Below are positions 24,152 to 32,596 of a stretch of 46,612 nucleotides of DNA, piece by piece. Below the pieces are notes generated by a model that did no database searches, had not been told where the DNA came from, and worked only from the letters and a program-made list of their open reading frames with translations. How positions within the stretch are numbered: position 1 is the first letter of the stretch; every line of letters begins with the position of its first letter. The stretch is from Actinotalea ferrariae. GTDB lineage: Bacteria; Actinomycetota; Actinomycetes; Actinomycetales; Cellulomonadaceae. The translations under genes were made by a program, and so were the position numbers. The stretch covers positions 1 to 46,612 of the forward strand of contig NZ_JACVQL010000061.1 of the NCBI RefSeq assembly GCF_019733465.1, written 5' to 3'.

Positions 24152-27100
24152 GACTTCGCACGCCCCTCTGACCCCTCTTGGGCTGAAGTCCTACCTTGAA
24201 GAGGCGTTCCTGCGGTTCTACGAGACGGCGTACGAGGTTCGGGATCGGGGAGTACGAGCCGAGCGCCGACGGCTGCTGACTGAGTCCGGCGCGGCCTTCA
24301 CCGAGCCGCTCATCGAGCTCCTTCCGCGGTACCGGTCATCGTCTGCATCGGTGGCCGAGGTCACTGAGCGGCTGGGGGTCCCCGAGGCGAGTGGGCTGGT
24401 GCGCGCTGGACTCCTGCCCTACGACCACCCGTACACGCACCAGGACGCCGCGCTTCGAGCGAGCGACGCAGGGCGAGACGTCATCGTCGGAACCGGCACG
24501 GGTTCGGGCAAGACCGAGGCGTTCCTTCTGCCGGTGCTCTTGGACCTCGTCCGGGAGTCGCGGGACTGGGGTCCCGCCGCTGCAGACACGGCTGCCACGT
24601 CGTGGTGGCGGCGCTCCGGTGCCTACGTGCCGCAACGACAGGGCGAGAGCGGCCGTGACCCGGGGGTGCGCGCGTTGCTGCTCTACCCCATGAACGCTCT
24701 CGTCGAGGACCAGTTGATCAGACTTCGAGCGGCGCTCGACTCGCCAGCCGCACGTGAGTGGTTCGACGCGAACCGGCCGGGTCACCGCTTCTACTTCGGC
24801 CGCTACACGGGGCGCACGCCAGTGCCTGGGTCCCGAGCGTCGGCGAGCGTCGACCGGGTCAACCGTCTCCGGTCGCTGATGAAGGACGCAGACCGTCGGC
24901 ACGAGCAGCTGCTGCGCCGTATCGCTGAGGGCGCGATCACCGACGACCACGCCCGCTACTTCCTCCCCGCGCTGGACGGGGCGGAGATGCGGTCCCGCTG
25001 GGACATGCAGGACCGCGCTCCCGACATCCTGATCACGAACTACAGCATGCTGTCGATCGCACTCTCGCGGTCCGATGAGCAGAGCATGATCCACCAGACC
25101 CGTCGCTGGCTGGATGGCGGCGAGGGCCGTCGGTTCACTCTGGTAGTTGACGAGCTGCACATGTACCGCGGTACCGCGGGGACCGAGGTCGCCTACCTGC
25201 TGCGCCGGCTGTTCCACGCGCTGGGGCTGGACGAGAATCTGGACCGCCTGCGGGTCATCGGAACCTCCGCCAGCATCGTCGACGACGAGGAAGGCCGGCA
25301 GTTCCTGCGTGAGATGTTCGGAAGGCCCGCCGCGCGCTCGTTCGACTTCGTGCGGTCCTCCCAGGACCTTCCTCCTGGTGCTGGTGACCTTCAGCAGTGG
25401 GCCCCGGGACTTGCCGCAGGAGGTGGTGGGAGCTCACTTGGTGTCGCGCCGTCGGACGAGGACATCGCGCATGCTCTCGCGAACGCCCTCACGACCGATG
25501 GACATGTTCGACCGGCCCGCGTCTCCACGGTCTCGGAGCGACTGTTCCCCCAGAGCTCGCCAGAGCTCCGGGACCGAGCCCTCGAGGGCCTGGTCGAGCA
25601 CGTCGCGAGGCAGGAGCAGCCGGCCGTCCGGCTCCGCGCGCACTACTTCGCCCGGACTCTCCAGGGACTGTGGGCGTGCGCGCGTCCCGACTGCCCGGAG
25701 GTCGAGGCCGAGGACCGTTCCGCGGGGCGACGCATAGGAAAGATCTACGCCGCCGCGCGACTGACGTGCGAGTGCGGGTCCCGAGTCCTCGAGCTTCTCT
25801 ACTGTCAGTCGTGCGGGGAGAGCATGCTCGGCGGGTACGTCGCCCTCGCGGGTACTCGGCAGTTCCTAATCCCGACGACGGCGAACCTTGACGACCTGCC
25901 TGACTACGCGACCATGCAGCGCGACGCGTCGAGCTACCGGGTGTACTGGCCTACGGACCGCTCACCGGTCGTGGGCAAGCCGTGGGAGCGCAAGGGCACG
26001 ATGCTCCCGGGTGACTCACGAGCGCCGGTCTACAAGATGGACTTCGTACGTGCCGCGCTCAAGTCCGGGACCGGACAGCTGACCCACACAGCCCAAGGCG
26101 CGACCGGGATCACCTACAGGCTCCGAGCGGACGGCGCGGAGTCCCGTATGCCGGCCTTCCCGACCCGGTGCCCGTCGTGCGGCGACGACTGGGAGTACGT
26201 CAGCAAAGGCTCGGTCGAGGACAGGCGACGGTCCGGTTCGCCGATCCGCACGCAGGGTGTCGGTTTCGACCGCGCGAACCAGGTGCTCACCGGGGCACTC
26301 AAGCGCCGGCTGCAGTCGAGCCTCGTCGTCTTCTCCGACAGTCGGCAGGGCGCCGCCAGAGTCGCGGCCAACCTCGAGCTCGCGCACTACCTCGACCTCG
26401 TCCGAGCCCTCGTGCTCGAGGCGCTGTCCGGTGCGCAGGGAGCCGTTGACCTCGCCGAGGCGTACGTCCGCGGAGCCGACACCAGCGAGGCGGCGCAGGC
26501 GGCGTACTCGGCGATCGAGGCCGAGTCTCAGCCGACGGCTACCGCTCTGATGAAGCGGGCCAACGGGATGTCACTGACCAAGCTCGACGAGGAAGCGCTG
26601 GCGGCCTTGGCGCGCCGGGACACGGGCAGCCTCAACCTCGTGGAGGTCGTCACCAAGATCGGTCCGCGCCTGCTCGACGTCGGGGTCAACCCCGCCGGTC
26701 CCGCCCCGAGCCTGCAGCAGACCAAGTCAGGGAGGCCCTGGTCGACCCTCTACGACTGGGAAGCGAGCCCTGTCCGGGTGCGCCCAGTTCTCGACCAGGA
26801 GGGGCGAGAGCTGCTCGGGAACATCGAGGCGGCCCTCGGGACCCAGGTGATCCGGACCGTCTTCGCCGGTGGCGACCGTGATGTCGAGGCGCTGGGCATC
26901 GCCCGCGCGGTGCCGACGACGCCGTTCCGACCGTCGGGAGTGCCGACTGACGTCGCCGACGAGGTGGCCTCCTCGCTGATCCGTATCGTCGGCCGTCGGC
27001 GTCGCACGATCTGGACGAGCGACGGTGGAGACAAGTGGCCGACCCATACCCGCGACTACGCGCAGGCGGCGGCGGACGCGGCGAAGCTGCCGATCACCGG

Positions 27101-29489
27101 TGAGGACCTTCTCGACGCGTTCACCTCGCACATGAAGGCCGGTGCGGCGGCCGGCTTCCGGCTGACCCCGGACTCCATCAGGCTGGACCTCGCCGCCGAC
27201 AACGACCTCTGGCGGTGCTCCACGTGCCAGACCCGGCACCTTCACCGCAGTGCCGGCGTCTGCGTCGCCTGCCTCCGCCCGCTGACGGAGGTGCAGGCCC
27301 GGTCCGAGATCGACGAGCCGTACTACACCTGGCTCGCCACGCAGGACGGAGGCGTCTACCGACTCCACTGCGAGGAGCTCAGCGGGCAGACCGACGTGCA
27401 GGAGGCACAAGCCCGCCAGGCGCGGTTCCAGGGCGTCCTCGTCCAGGACCAGGACGAGCGCCCGGAGGTCGATGTCGTCGACACGGTCGACGTCCTCTCG
27501 GTCACGACGACGATGGAGGCCGGGGTCGACATCGGCGCACTGAAGGGCGTCGTCATGGCCAACATGCCCCCGCAGAGGTTCAACTACCAGCAGCGCGTAG
27601 GTCGGGCAGGCCGACGCTCGTCGCACTTCTCGGCCGCGCTCACCGTGTGTCGGGGTGCTCGTAGCCACGACGAGCACTACTTCGCCAACCCCGAGTCGAT
27701 CACTGGTGACGACCCGCCCCAGCCGTTCCTCGACACGTCCTCGCTTGCGATCCTCCAGCGAGCCTTCGCGGCCGAGGTCCTCACCCGCGCCTTCAGAAGG
27801 TGCGAGACAGAGGTCGCAGGGTTCGAGCCCGGGCGCAGCGTCCACGGGCAGTTCGGGTCGGTCGAGGAGTGGCAGAGCTCGGACGGCCTCAGGAACTTTA
27901 TTGCCACGGTGCTCACGGAGATGCACGACGACGCAGAGCGGATCGCGAGAAGTCTGCTGCACGAGGCACGCGTGGAAGTCACTGCGAGGGAGCTGGCTGA
28001 TTGGGCGTCGCGTGACCTCCTCCACCTCGTGTGCGAGGCCGTCGAGTCGGCACGTGTCCCCGATCTCTCGGAGGCGCTTGCGCAGCACGGGGTACTGCCG
28101 ATGTTCGGCTTCCCGACCACGACGCGGGTCCTCTACACGTCATGGCCGAAGGGCAACCAGGAGGGCGCACTCGACCGGGACGCCCCGATCGCCCTGTCCG
28201 AGTTCGCTCCGGGCGCTGAGCTCGTCAAGGACAAGCGGATCCACACGGCTGTGGGCGTCGTGGACCTCCGCCAGCGGACGAACGGCAGCTGGTACGAGGG
28301 GGACGCGCCGCTGTCGCAGCGTAGGCAGGCCGGCGTCTGCCGGTCGTGCCTGGCGTTCTCTGACACGCCCGGCTTGGCGTGCGCTGTGTGTGGAGCGACT
28401 GCTCCTGAGTACGAGGTCATCGAAACCGCGGAGCCAGCTGGTTACCGGACGTCCTTCAAGCCGCGCGACTACGAGCAGCTCGGCGAGCCCACTGCACGGG
28501 CGTCGCAGCCCCGCATGACCCTGGGTGATGTCGAGTACGTCGAGCGCGGCGAGAACGCGGTCGTGCGCTCGGCGAACACAGAGATCGTGTCGGTCAACGA
28601 CAACCGTGGCCGGCTGTTCACCTTCGTCAGAGCGAGCCGTCCGTACGAGGGCAAGCAGAACGAGCAGGCGGGGCTGCTAGCCACCGACCTCCTGGAGCGA
28701 GACAGGCGTCAGCAGGTCGGTCTGAACTATGTCGAGGCGAGCGGGGAGCCGCTGTCACCCGTCGCGCTCGCCGCCCGTCGACGCACCGACGTCCTGAGCC
28801 TGGGAGTGGCGTCGATGCCGACCGGCCTTGCGATCGACCCACGCGAGCCAGCGGGCCGTGGGGCGTGGGGCTCGCTGGGATTCCTCATCCGGGATGCGGC
28901 AGCGAAGTGGCTCGACATCGGCTCCGACGAGATGGAGGTGGGCGTCCACCCGGTGACCAACGGCTCTGGGGTTCGTGGTGAGGTCTTCATCGCTGACACG
29001 CTCGAGAACGGCGCTGGGTATGCCGTCCGGTTGGCCGAGCGCTTCGAGGAGCTGCTCGATGTCGCCGACGAGCACGCGGGGCGACTGGCGCGGCACGGCG
29101 CCCCCGCTTGCGACTCCAGCTGCTACCAGTGCCTCCGCGACTACAGCAACCGCAGCTGGCACGCTCTCTTGGACTGGCGGCTTGGAGTCGACCTGCTCGA
29201 CCTGCTCCGGGGAAGGAGCATCGACCTCGGACGTCACGCCGAGCGCGACTTACGTGCGGCATCGGCCGTCGCGGGCGACTTCGGGCTGCAGGTGGAGGGC
29301 ATCGAGCTGCCGACGGTCATCGGCCGGCGAGGAGTGCTCGCAGTAACCCATCCTTTTGAGTCCACCACGCCGGTGGACGCGGCAGAGCGGGTCCGGGCAG
29401 TCCGCGACCGGTACCCGGACGCGCGGTTCGCGTCTTCGTTCGAGATGCTCCGGCGGCCGGGAGCACTCCTGGCCGGGCTGATGGGCTGA
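24144..29489 (+). CDS. DruE-like DEAD/DEAH-box helicase with C-terminal DUF1998-type domain
   Basis: 1,781 aa. Superfamily 2 helicase motifs are clear: Walker A GTGTGSGKTEAF (about 116-127), DELHMYRG as motif II (about 336), TSAS as motif III, TTTMEAGVDIGALKG and QQRVGRAGRR (about 1118-1155) as motifs V and VI. Four cysteine pairs that could bind zinc are interspersed (CECG...CQSCGES near 555, CPSCGDDW near 675, CSTCQ...CVACLRP near 1025, CRSCLA...CAVCG near 1399). The C-terminus has CDSSCYQCLRDYSN plus WHALLDWRLG near 1655, the DUF1998 signature. The size and layout fit DruE of Druantia; MrfA/YprA helicases share the domains but are less than half as long, and DISARM splits them between two proteins. 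Likely moves along DNA using ATP to recognise or process foreign DNA. Confidence 0.85.
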   Translation: MSETSHAPLTPLGLKSYLEEAFLRFYETAYEVRDRGVRAERRRLLTESGAAFTEPLIELLPRYRSSSASVAEVTERLGVPEASGLVRAGLLPYDHPYTHQDAALRASDAGRDVIVGTGTGSGKTEAFLLPVLLDLVRESRDWGPAAADTAATSWWRRSGAYVPQRQGESGRDPGVRALLLYPMNALVEDQLIRLRAALDSPAAREWFDANRPGHRFYFGRYTGRTPVPGSRASASVDRVNRLRSLMKDADRRHEQLLRRIAEGAITDDHARYFLPALDGAEMRSRWDMQDRAPDILITNYSMLSIALSRSDEQSMIHQTRRWLDGGEGRRFTLVVDELHMYRGTAGTEVAYLLRRLFHALGLDENLDRLRVIGTSASIVDDEEGRQFLREMFGRPAARSFDFVRSSQDLPPGAGDLQQWAPGLAAGGGGSSLGVAPSDEDIAHALANALTTDGHVRPARVSTVSERLFPQSSPELRDRALEGLVEHVARQEQPAVRLRAHYFARTLQGLWACARPDCPEVEAEDRSAGRRIGKIYAAARLTCECGSRVLELLYCQSCGESMLGGYVALAGTRQFLIPTTANLDDLPDYATMQRDASSYRVYWPTDRSPVVGKPWERKGTMLPGDSRAPVYKMDFVRAALKSGTGQLTHTAQGATGITYRLRADGAESRMPAFPTRCPSCGDDWEYVSKGSVEDRRRSGSPIRTQGVGFDRANQVLTGALKRRLQSSLVVFSDSRQGAARVAANLELAHYLDLVRALVLEALSGAQGAVDLAEAYVRGADTSEAAQAAYSAIEAESQPTATALMKRANGMSLTKLDEEALAALARRDTGSLNLVEVVTKIGPRLLDVGVNPAGPAPSLQQTKSGRPWSTLYDWEASPVRVRPVLDQEGRELLGNIEAALGTQVIRTVFAGGDRDVEALGIARAVPTTPFRPSGVPTDVADEVASSLIRIVGRRRRTIWTSDGGDKWPTHTRDYAQAAADAAKLPITGEDLLDAFTSHMKAGAAAGFRLTPDSIRLDLAADNDLWRCSTCQTRHLHRSAGVCVACLRPLTEVQARSEIDEPYYTWLATQDGGVYRLHCEELSGQTDVQEAQARQARFQGVLVQDQDERPEVDVVDTVDVLSVTTTMEAGVDIGALKGVVMANMPPQRFNYQQRVGRAGRRSSHFSAALTVCRGARSHDEHYFANPESITGDDPPQPFLDTSSLAILQRAFAAEVLTRAFRRCETEVAGFEPGRSVHGQFGSVEEWQSSDGLRNFIATVLTEMHDDAERIARSLLHEARVEVTARELADWASRDLLHLVCEAVESARVPDLSEALAQHGVLPMFGFPTTTRVLYTSWPKGNQEGALDRDAPIALSEFAPGAELVKDKRIHTAVGVVDLRQRTNGSWYEGDAPLSQRRQAGVCRSCLAFSDTPGLACAVCGATAPEYEVIETAEPAGYRTSFKPRDYEQLGEPTARASQPRMTLGDVEYVERGENAVVRSANTEIVSVNDNRGRLFTFVRASRPYEGKQNEQAGLLATDLLERDRRQQVGLNYVEASGEPLSPVALAARRRTDVLSLGVASMPTGLAIDPREPAGRGAWGSLGFLIRDAAAKWLDIGSDEMEVGVHPVTNGSGVRGEVFIADTLENGAGYAVRLAERFEELLDVADEHAGRLARHGAPACDSSCYQCLRDYSNRSWHALLDWRLGVDLLDLLRGRSIDLGRHAERDLRAASAVAGDFGLQVEGIELPTVIGRRGVLAVTHPFESTTPVDAAERVRAVRDRYPDARFASSFEMLRRPGALLAGLMG

Positions 29490-29502
29490 GGAGGAGTGAC
29501 TG

Positions 29503-30294
29503 GTGGCTGACGACGAGTACATCGAGGTTCCGGCTGTCGTCCGGATGCCCAAGGGTGAGCGCCTCGCCGACTCCAGGAAGACCGAAGGATGGAGCCGTGG
29601 CTTCACCCCGAAGTCCTCGGACAAGGGGCCTGAGCACGTAGAGATCCGCCTTACGGGGAAGGGTGACGCGTCGGCGGACGGGCCGGAGCCGGAGGTCGTG
29701 TACATCCACGAGTATGTCGAGCCGCAGAAGACGCGCGAAGAGGAGGAGGCCGAGGAGCTGCTGCGGCTGCTCGTTGTCATCGCAGTAGTCAAGGCCGCCG
29801 AGTGGGCTCAGCCGCACGTGCGGCGTCTCCTCACCGAGCACGTCCTCCCGTTCCTGGTCGAGAAGCGCAAGCAGTGGCGAGAGCGGGTGGCGAGACGCAG
29901 GGCGGCCAAGGGGAGATCGAGTGGAACAGGGCCTGGTGCGGTTCGACCTGCCGAAGGCACCCGCGCGGCCCTGAGCGTCTACGAGGCCGACATGACCAGC
30001 GACGAGGCTCGTCGGCACCTGGTGGAGCTGCTGATCGCCGAGCACTTCGTCAACGAGAAGCGGCGGCTCCTCGCGAACGCAAGGATCGCCGAAGATGTCC
30101 CCTCGGAAGTCGCCGGTGCGGTCCAGGCTCTGACACCGAAGCAGGTCGCAAAGGCGCTCGAGTCGATCTTGGCCTCGAAAGCAACCGTGCTCGATGACAT
30201 CAGGTGGGTGCTCGCGGCTGGGGGCGAGGGGTATCCGCGGCAGCTAGAGGGCAGCCGCCTGCACGAGGTGCTGCGCCTCACGCAGAACGAGTAG
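29503..30294 (+). CDS. Helicase-operon protein 3, unknown, charged
   Basis: 263 aa. The GTG at 29503 follows the helicase stop by 13 bp with an excellent ribosome binding site (AGGAGG), so it belongs to the same operon. Residues about 75-100 (QKTREEEEAEELLRLLVVIA, VVKAAEWAQPHVRRLL) form a strongly charged and then hydrophobic helix, possibly amphipathic or membrane-associated. A basic patch follows (EKRKQWRERVARRRAAKG). The last 90 residues are helical (MTSDEARRHLVELLIAEHFV, TPKQVAKALESILASKATV). No family recognised. Hydrophobic-helix proteins often act as the killing subunit in defence operons, but nothing here proves that. Confidence 0.55.
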   Translation: MADDEYIEVPAVVRMPKGERLADSRKTEGWSRGFTPKSSDKGPEHVEIRLTGKGDASADGPEPEVVYIHEYVEPQKTREEEEAEELLRLLVVIAVVKAAEWAQPHVRRLLTEHVLPFLVEKRKQWRERVARRRAAKGRSSGTGPGAVRPAEGTRAALSVYEADMTSDEARRHLVELLIAEHFVNEKRRLLANARIAEDVPSEVAGAVQALTPKQVAKALESILASKATVLDDIRWVLAAGGEGYPRQLEGSRLHEVLRLTQNE

Positions 30295-30530
30295 GAGCGC
30301 CACCGAAGGCGGTCGGCGACGCGCCGTCCAAGCCGCCCTGTGGCAGGTCGGCCACCACGCATGAGAGTCAGGTCGGCCGCCGCGACGCTGCCCGGAGTGC
30401 TGGCGAGCACCCTGAGTCTTGCCGGGGGTGCGAACCGGTGGCCCTTGCACGGCGCGTCGTGCTTGCGCGTTAGGCTCGTCCGCGGCAAGCTGCAACACAT
30501 GTTCGATCACATGACGACTGAGGTGGCACG

Positions 30531-31991
30531 ATGAGTGAGGCCGGGGGCTTCCGCTACGCCGACCTGTTCGCAGGTATCGGCGGCTTCGCCGCGGTGCTCG
30601 AGGCACTCGGTGGCGAGCACGTGTACTCGGTCGAGATCGACGAGCACGCCTCCAGGGTGTACGCCCTCAACTGGGGCCGCAGCCCCTACGGCGACATCAC
30701 CAAGGACGCCACCGATGACGTCATGAACGTCGGTCAGCACGACGTCCTCGCCGCCGGCTTCCCTTGCCAGCCCTTCTCCAAGAGCGGTGCTCAGAAGGGT
30801 ATGGACGAGATCCGGGGGACACTCTTCTTCAACATCATGGAGGTGGTGCAGGCCCACCACCCCACCCTCGTGGTGCTGGAGAATGTCCGCAATCTCGCGG
30901 GCCCACGGCACGTCCACGAGTGGGAGGTGATCATCGAACGCCTGCGCGCGGAGGGTTACCAGGTCTCAGAGACGTCGGCGATCTTCTCCCCTCACCAGAT
31001 CGACCCGGCGTTCGGAGGGGCCCCGCAGGTCCGGGAGCGGGTCTTCATCACCGCGACGCTTGTACCCGAGGGGCACGTGGCCGATCCTCATGTGCCGCCC
31101 GTTTCGCTGCCCCCCCACGTCCGCATGAGCCGCGAGTGGGACCTCGCCGATGACCTCCCGCTTGACCCGAGACGCCAGGTGCCCGGTACGGACCTCGGCG
31201 ACGACGAGATCGTGTGGGTCGACCACTGGGAACAGTGGGTGCAGTTCATGTACGCGCTACGGGCGTCGGACGCTGACGCCGCCGGTGAGCCGGCACGCCG
31301 CCTACCCGGCTTCCCGATATGGGCCAACGTGTGGGTGGCCGAGAGGCTGCGGAACGAGTTGATGTACCCGGGAGGGGTGCGTGTCCCGGCGTGGAAGGCC
31401 AACTTCTACACGAAGAACTGGGACCTGTACGACCGGCTTCGTCGCGTCGACGGCCCATGGCTCCGCAAGTGGCTGGCGACGACGCGGACATTCCCGGAGA
31501 GCCGACAGAAGCTCGAGTGGCAGGCGCAGGACGAGACTTCTCTCTGGAAGTGCGTCCTGTCACTGCGGCCGTCCGGCATCAGGGCGAAGCGCATGACGCA
31601 CCTGCCTGCGCTCGTCGCGATCACGCAGACACCGATCCTTGGTCGGCGTGACGAAGAACATCGCTCTCCTCGAGAGGCCGCTCGTCGCCTGTCTCCTCGG
31701 GAGGCCGCTCGACTCCAAGGACTCCCCGACGAGTTCGCCTTCGGGCAGCAGCGGGACGCGCTGACGTACAAGCAGCTCGGCAACGGAGTCAACGTTGGCG
31801 TGGTGTGGAACGTGCTCAAGGCCCACGTCGAGCGCGACAGGGACCTCTTGCTGGCCTCCGAGCGCGGCCACGCGATCTACGACTCGATCGCGTCGGCACC
31901 GGACTCGCCCCAGGAGCCGGTGCGAGAGGCGCTGTCCCGTAGACGAGTTGCTGTAGATGCCGACGAGCTGGTGCCGGCTGGCACGTCCTGA
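30531..31991 (+). CDS. DNA (cytosine-5)-methyltransferase
   Basis: 486 aa. Motif I DLFAGIGGFAAVLEALGG (11-28) binds S-adenosylmethionine. GFPCQPFSKSG (76-86) carries the catalytic Cys of motif IV; LENVRNL (116-122) is motif VI; QVRERVFI is motif VIII; RLQGLPDEF and KQLGNGVNVGVV at the C-terminus are motifs IX and X. The variable target-recognition region lies between about 200 and 370. It starts 236 bp after the helicase operon, with GAGGTGG as ribosome binding site and a -10-like TAGGCT at 30471-30476, so it may have its own promoter. Followed by vsr and a nuclease gene. It probably protects host DNA from that nuclease; it could also be the modification arm of the upstream system, as DruM is in Druantia type II. 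The target sequence is not predictable here. Confidence 0.92.
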   Translation: MSEAGGFRYADLFAGIGGFAAVLEALGGEHVYSVEIDEHASRVYALNWGRSPYGDITKDATDDVMNVGQHDVLAAGFPCQPFSKSGAQKGMDEIRGTLFFNIMEVVQAHHPTLVVLENVRNLAGPRHVHEWEVIIERLRAEGYQVSETSAIFSPHQIDPAFGGAPQVRERVFITATLVPEGHVADPHVPPVSLPPHVRMSREWDLADDLPLDPRRQVPGTDLGDDEIVWVDHWEQWVQFMYALRASDADAAGEPARRLPGFPIWANVWVAERLRNELMYPGGVRVPAWKANFYTKNWDLYDRLRRVDGPWLRKWLATTRTFPESRQKLEWQAQDETSLWKCVLSLRPSGIRAKRMTHLPALVAITQTPILGRRDEEHRSPREAARRLSPREAARLQGLPDEFAFGQQRDALTYKQLGNGVNVGVVWNVLKAHVERDRDLLLASERGHAIYDSIASAPDSPQEPVREALSRRRVAVDADELVPAGTS

Positions 31992-32019
31992 CGTGTGCAC
32001 ACCCAGGGGGTGAGCGCCT

Positions 32020-32484
32020 GTGTCGAGAGAGCGGAGCGAGAGGGCCGGCGCCGAACCGTCCCGCCGGCGACCCGCACCCGGTGTGTCCGCGCGGTACTCC
32101 CGACTCGCCCGGACGGGAACAGCACCGGAGATGCTGCTCAGGCGTGAGCTGCACCGACGAGGCAAACGGTTCCGCGTCGACACGCGCATCGAGGGTCTAC
32201 CGCGTCGCAAAGTCGACATCGCATTCATCCGGTGGCGCGTGTGCGTGCTGGTGGACGGCTGCTTCTGGCACTCATGCCCTGACCACGGGACCGTGCCGCG
32301 GACCAACCGGGAATGGTGGGTGTGGAAGCTCGAGCGCACCCGTCAGCGGGACGCTGACACGGACGCAGCGCTGAGCGCTCTGGGCTGGACGGTGGTCCGT
32401 GTGTGGGAGCACGTGCCGCCCGTTGTCGCCGCTGATCTCGTGGAGGCCGCGTTGAGGCGCGCTGTCGCCGACCGCGACGACTGA
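32020..32484 (+). CDS. vsr: Very short patch repair endonuclease Vsr
   Basis: 154 aa. Nicks beside T:G mismatches left by deamination of 5-methylcytosine, protecting the sites modified by the adjacent methyltransferase. Visible family motifs are RYSRLARTGTAPEMLLRREL, KVDIAFIRWRVCVLVDG with its metal-binding Asp, GCFWHSCPDHGTVPRTN (the Cys/His zinc site) and the C-terminal ALGWTVVRVWEHVP. The 28-bp gap after the methyltransferase gene indicates co-transcription, as is usual for dcm-vsr pairs. GTG start with an AGGGGG site upstream. Confidence 0.93.
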   Translation: MSRERSERAGAEPSRRRPAPGVSARYSRLARTGTAPEMLLRRELHRRGKRFRVDTRIEGLPRRKVDIAFIRWRVCVLVDGCFWHSCPDHGTVPRTNREWWVWKLERTRQRDADTDAALSALGWTVVRVWEHVPPVVAADLVEAALRRAVADRDD

Positions 32485-32596
32485 GGCCGCCAACGGCGGG
32501 CGCACCTTCCGATGGAGCACGGTGCGGCCCCCGGGCTACAGAGGGACCGAGCGTGTCGACCGCGCGGTCGATGGCGGCGCTGGTAGCAATGGCGCC

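Noticed and set aside
26727-28088. A 453-codon leftward frame inside the helicase gene
   Set aside because: Antisense shadow of a gene with unmistakable helicase motifs.
24144-29489. Calling the helicase DrmA or DrmB of DISARM
   Set aside because: DISARM splits helicase and DUF1998 between two proteins; here both are in one chain, closer to DruE or MrfA architecture.
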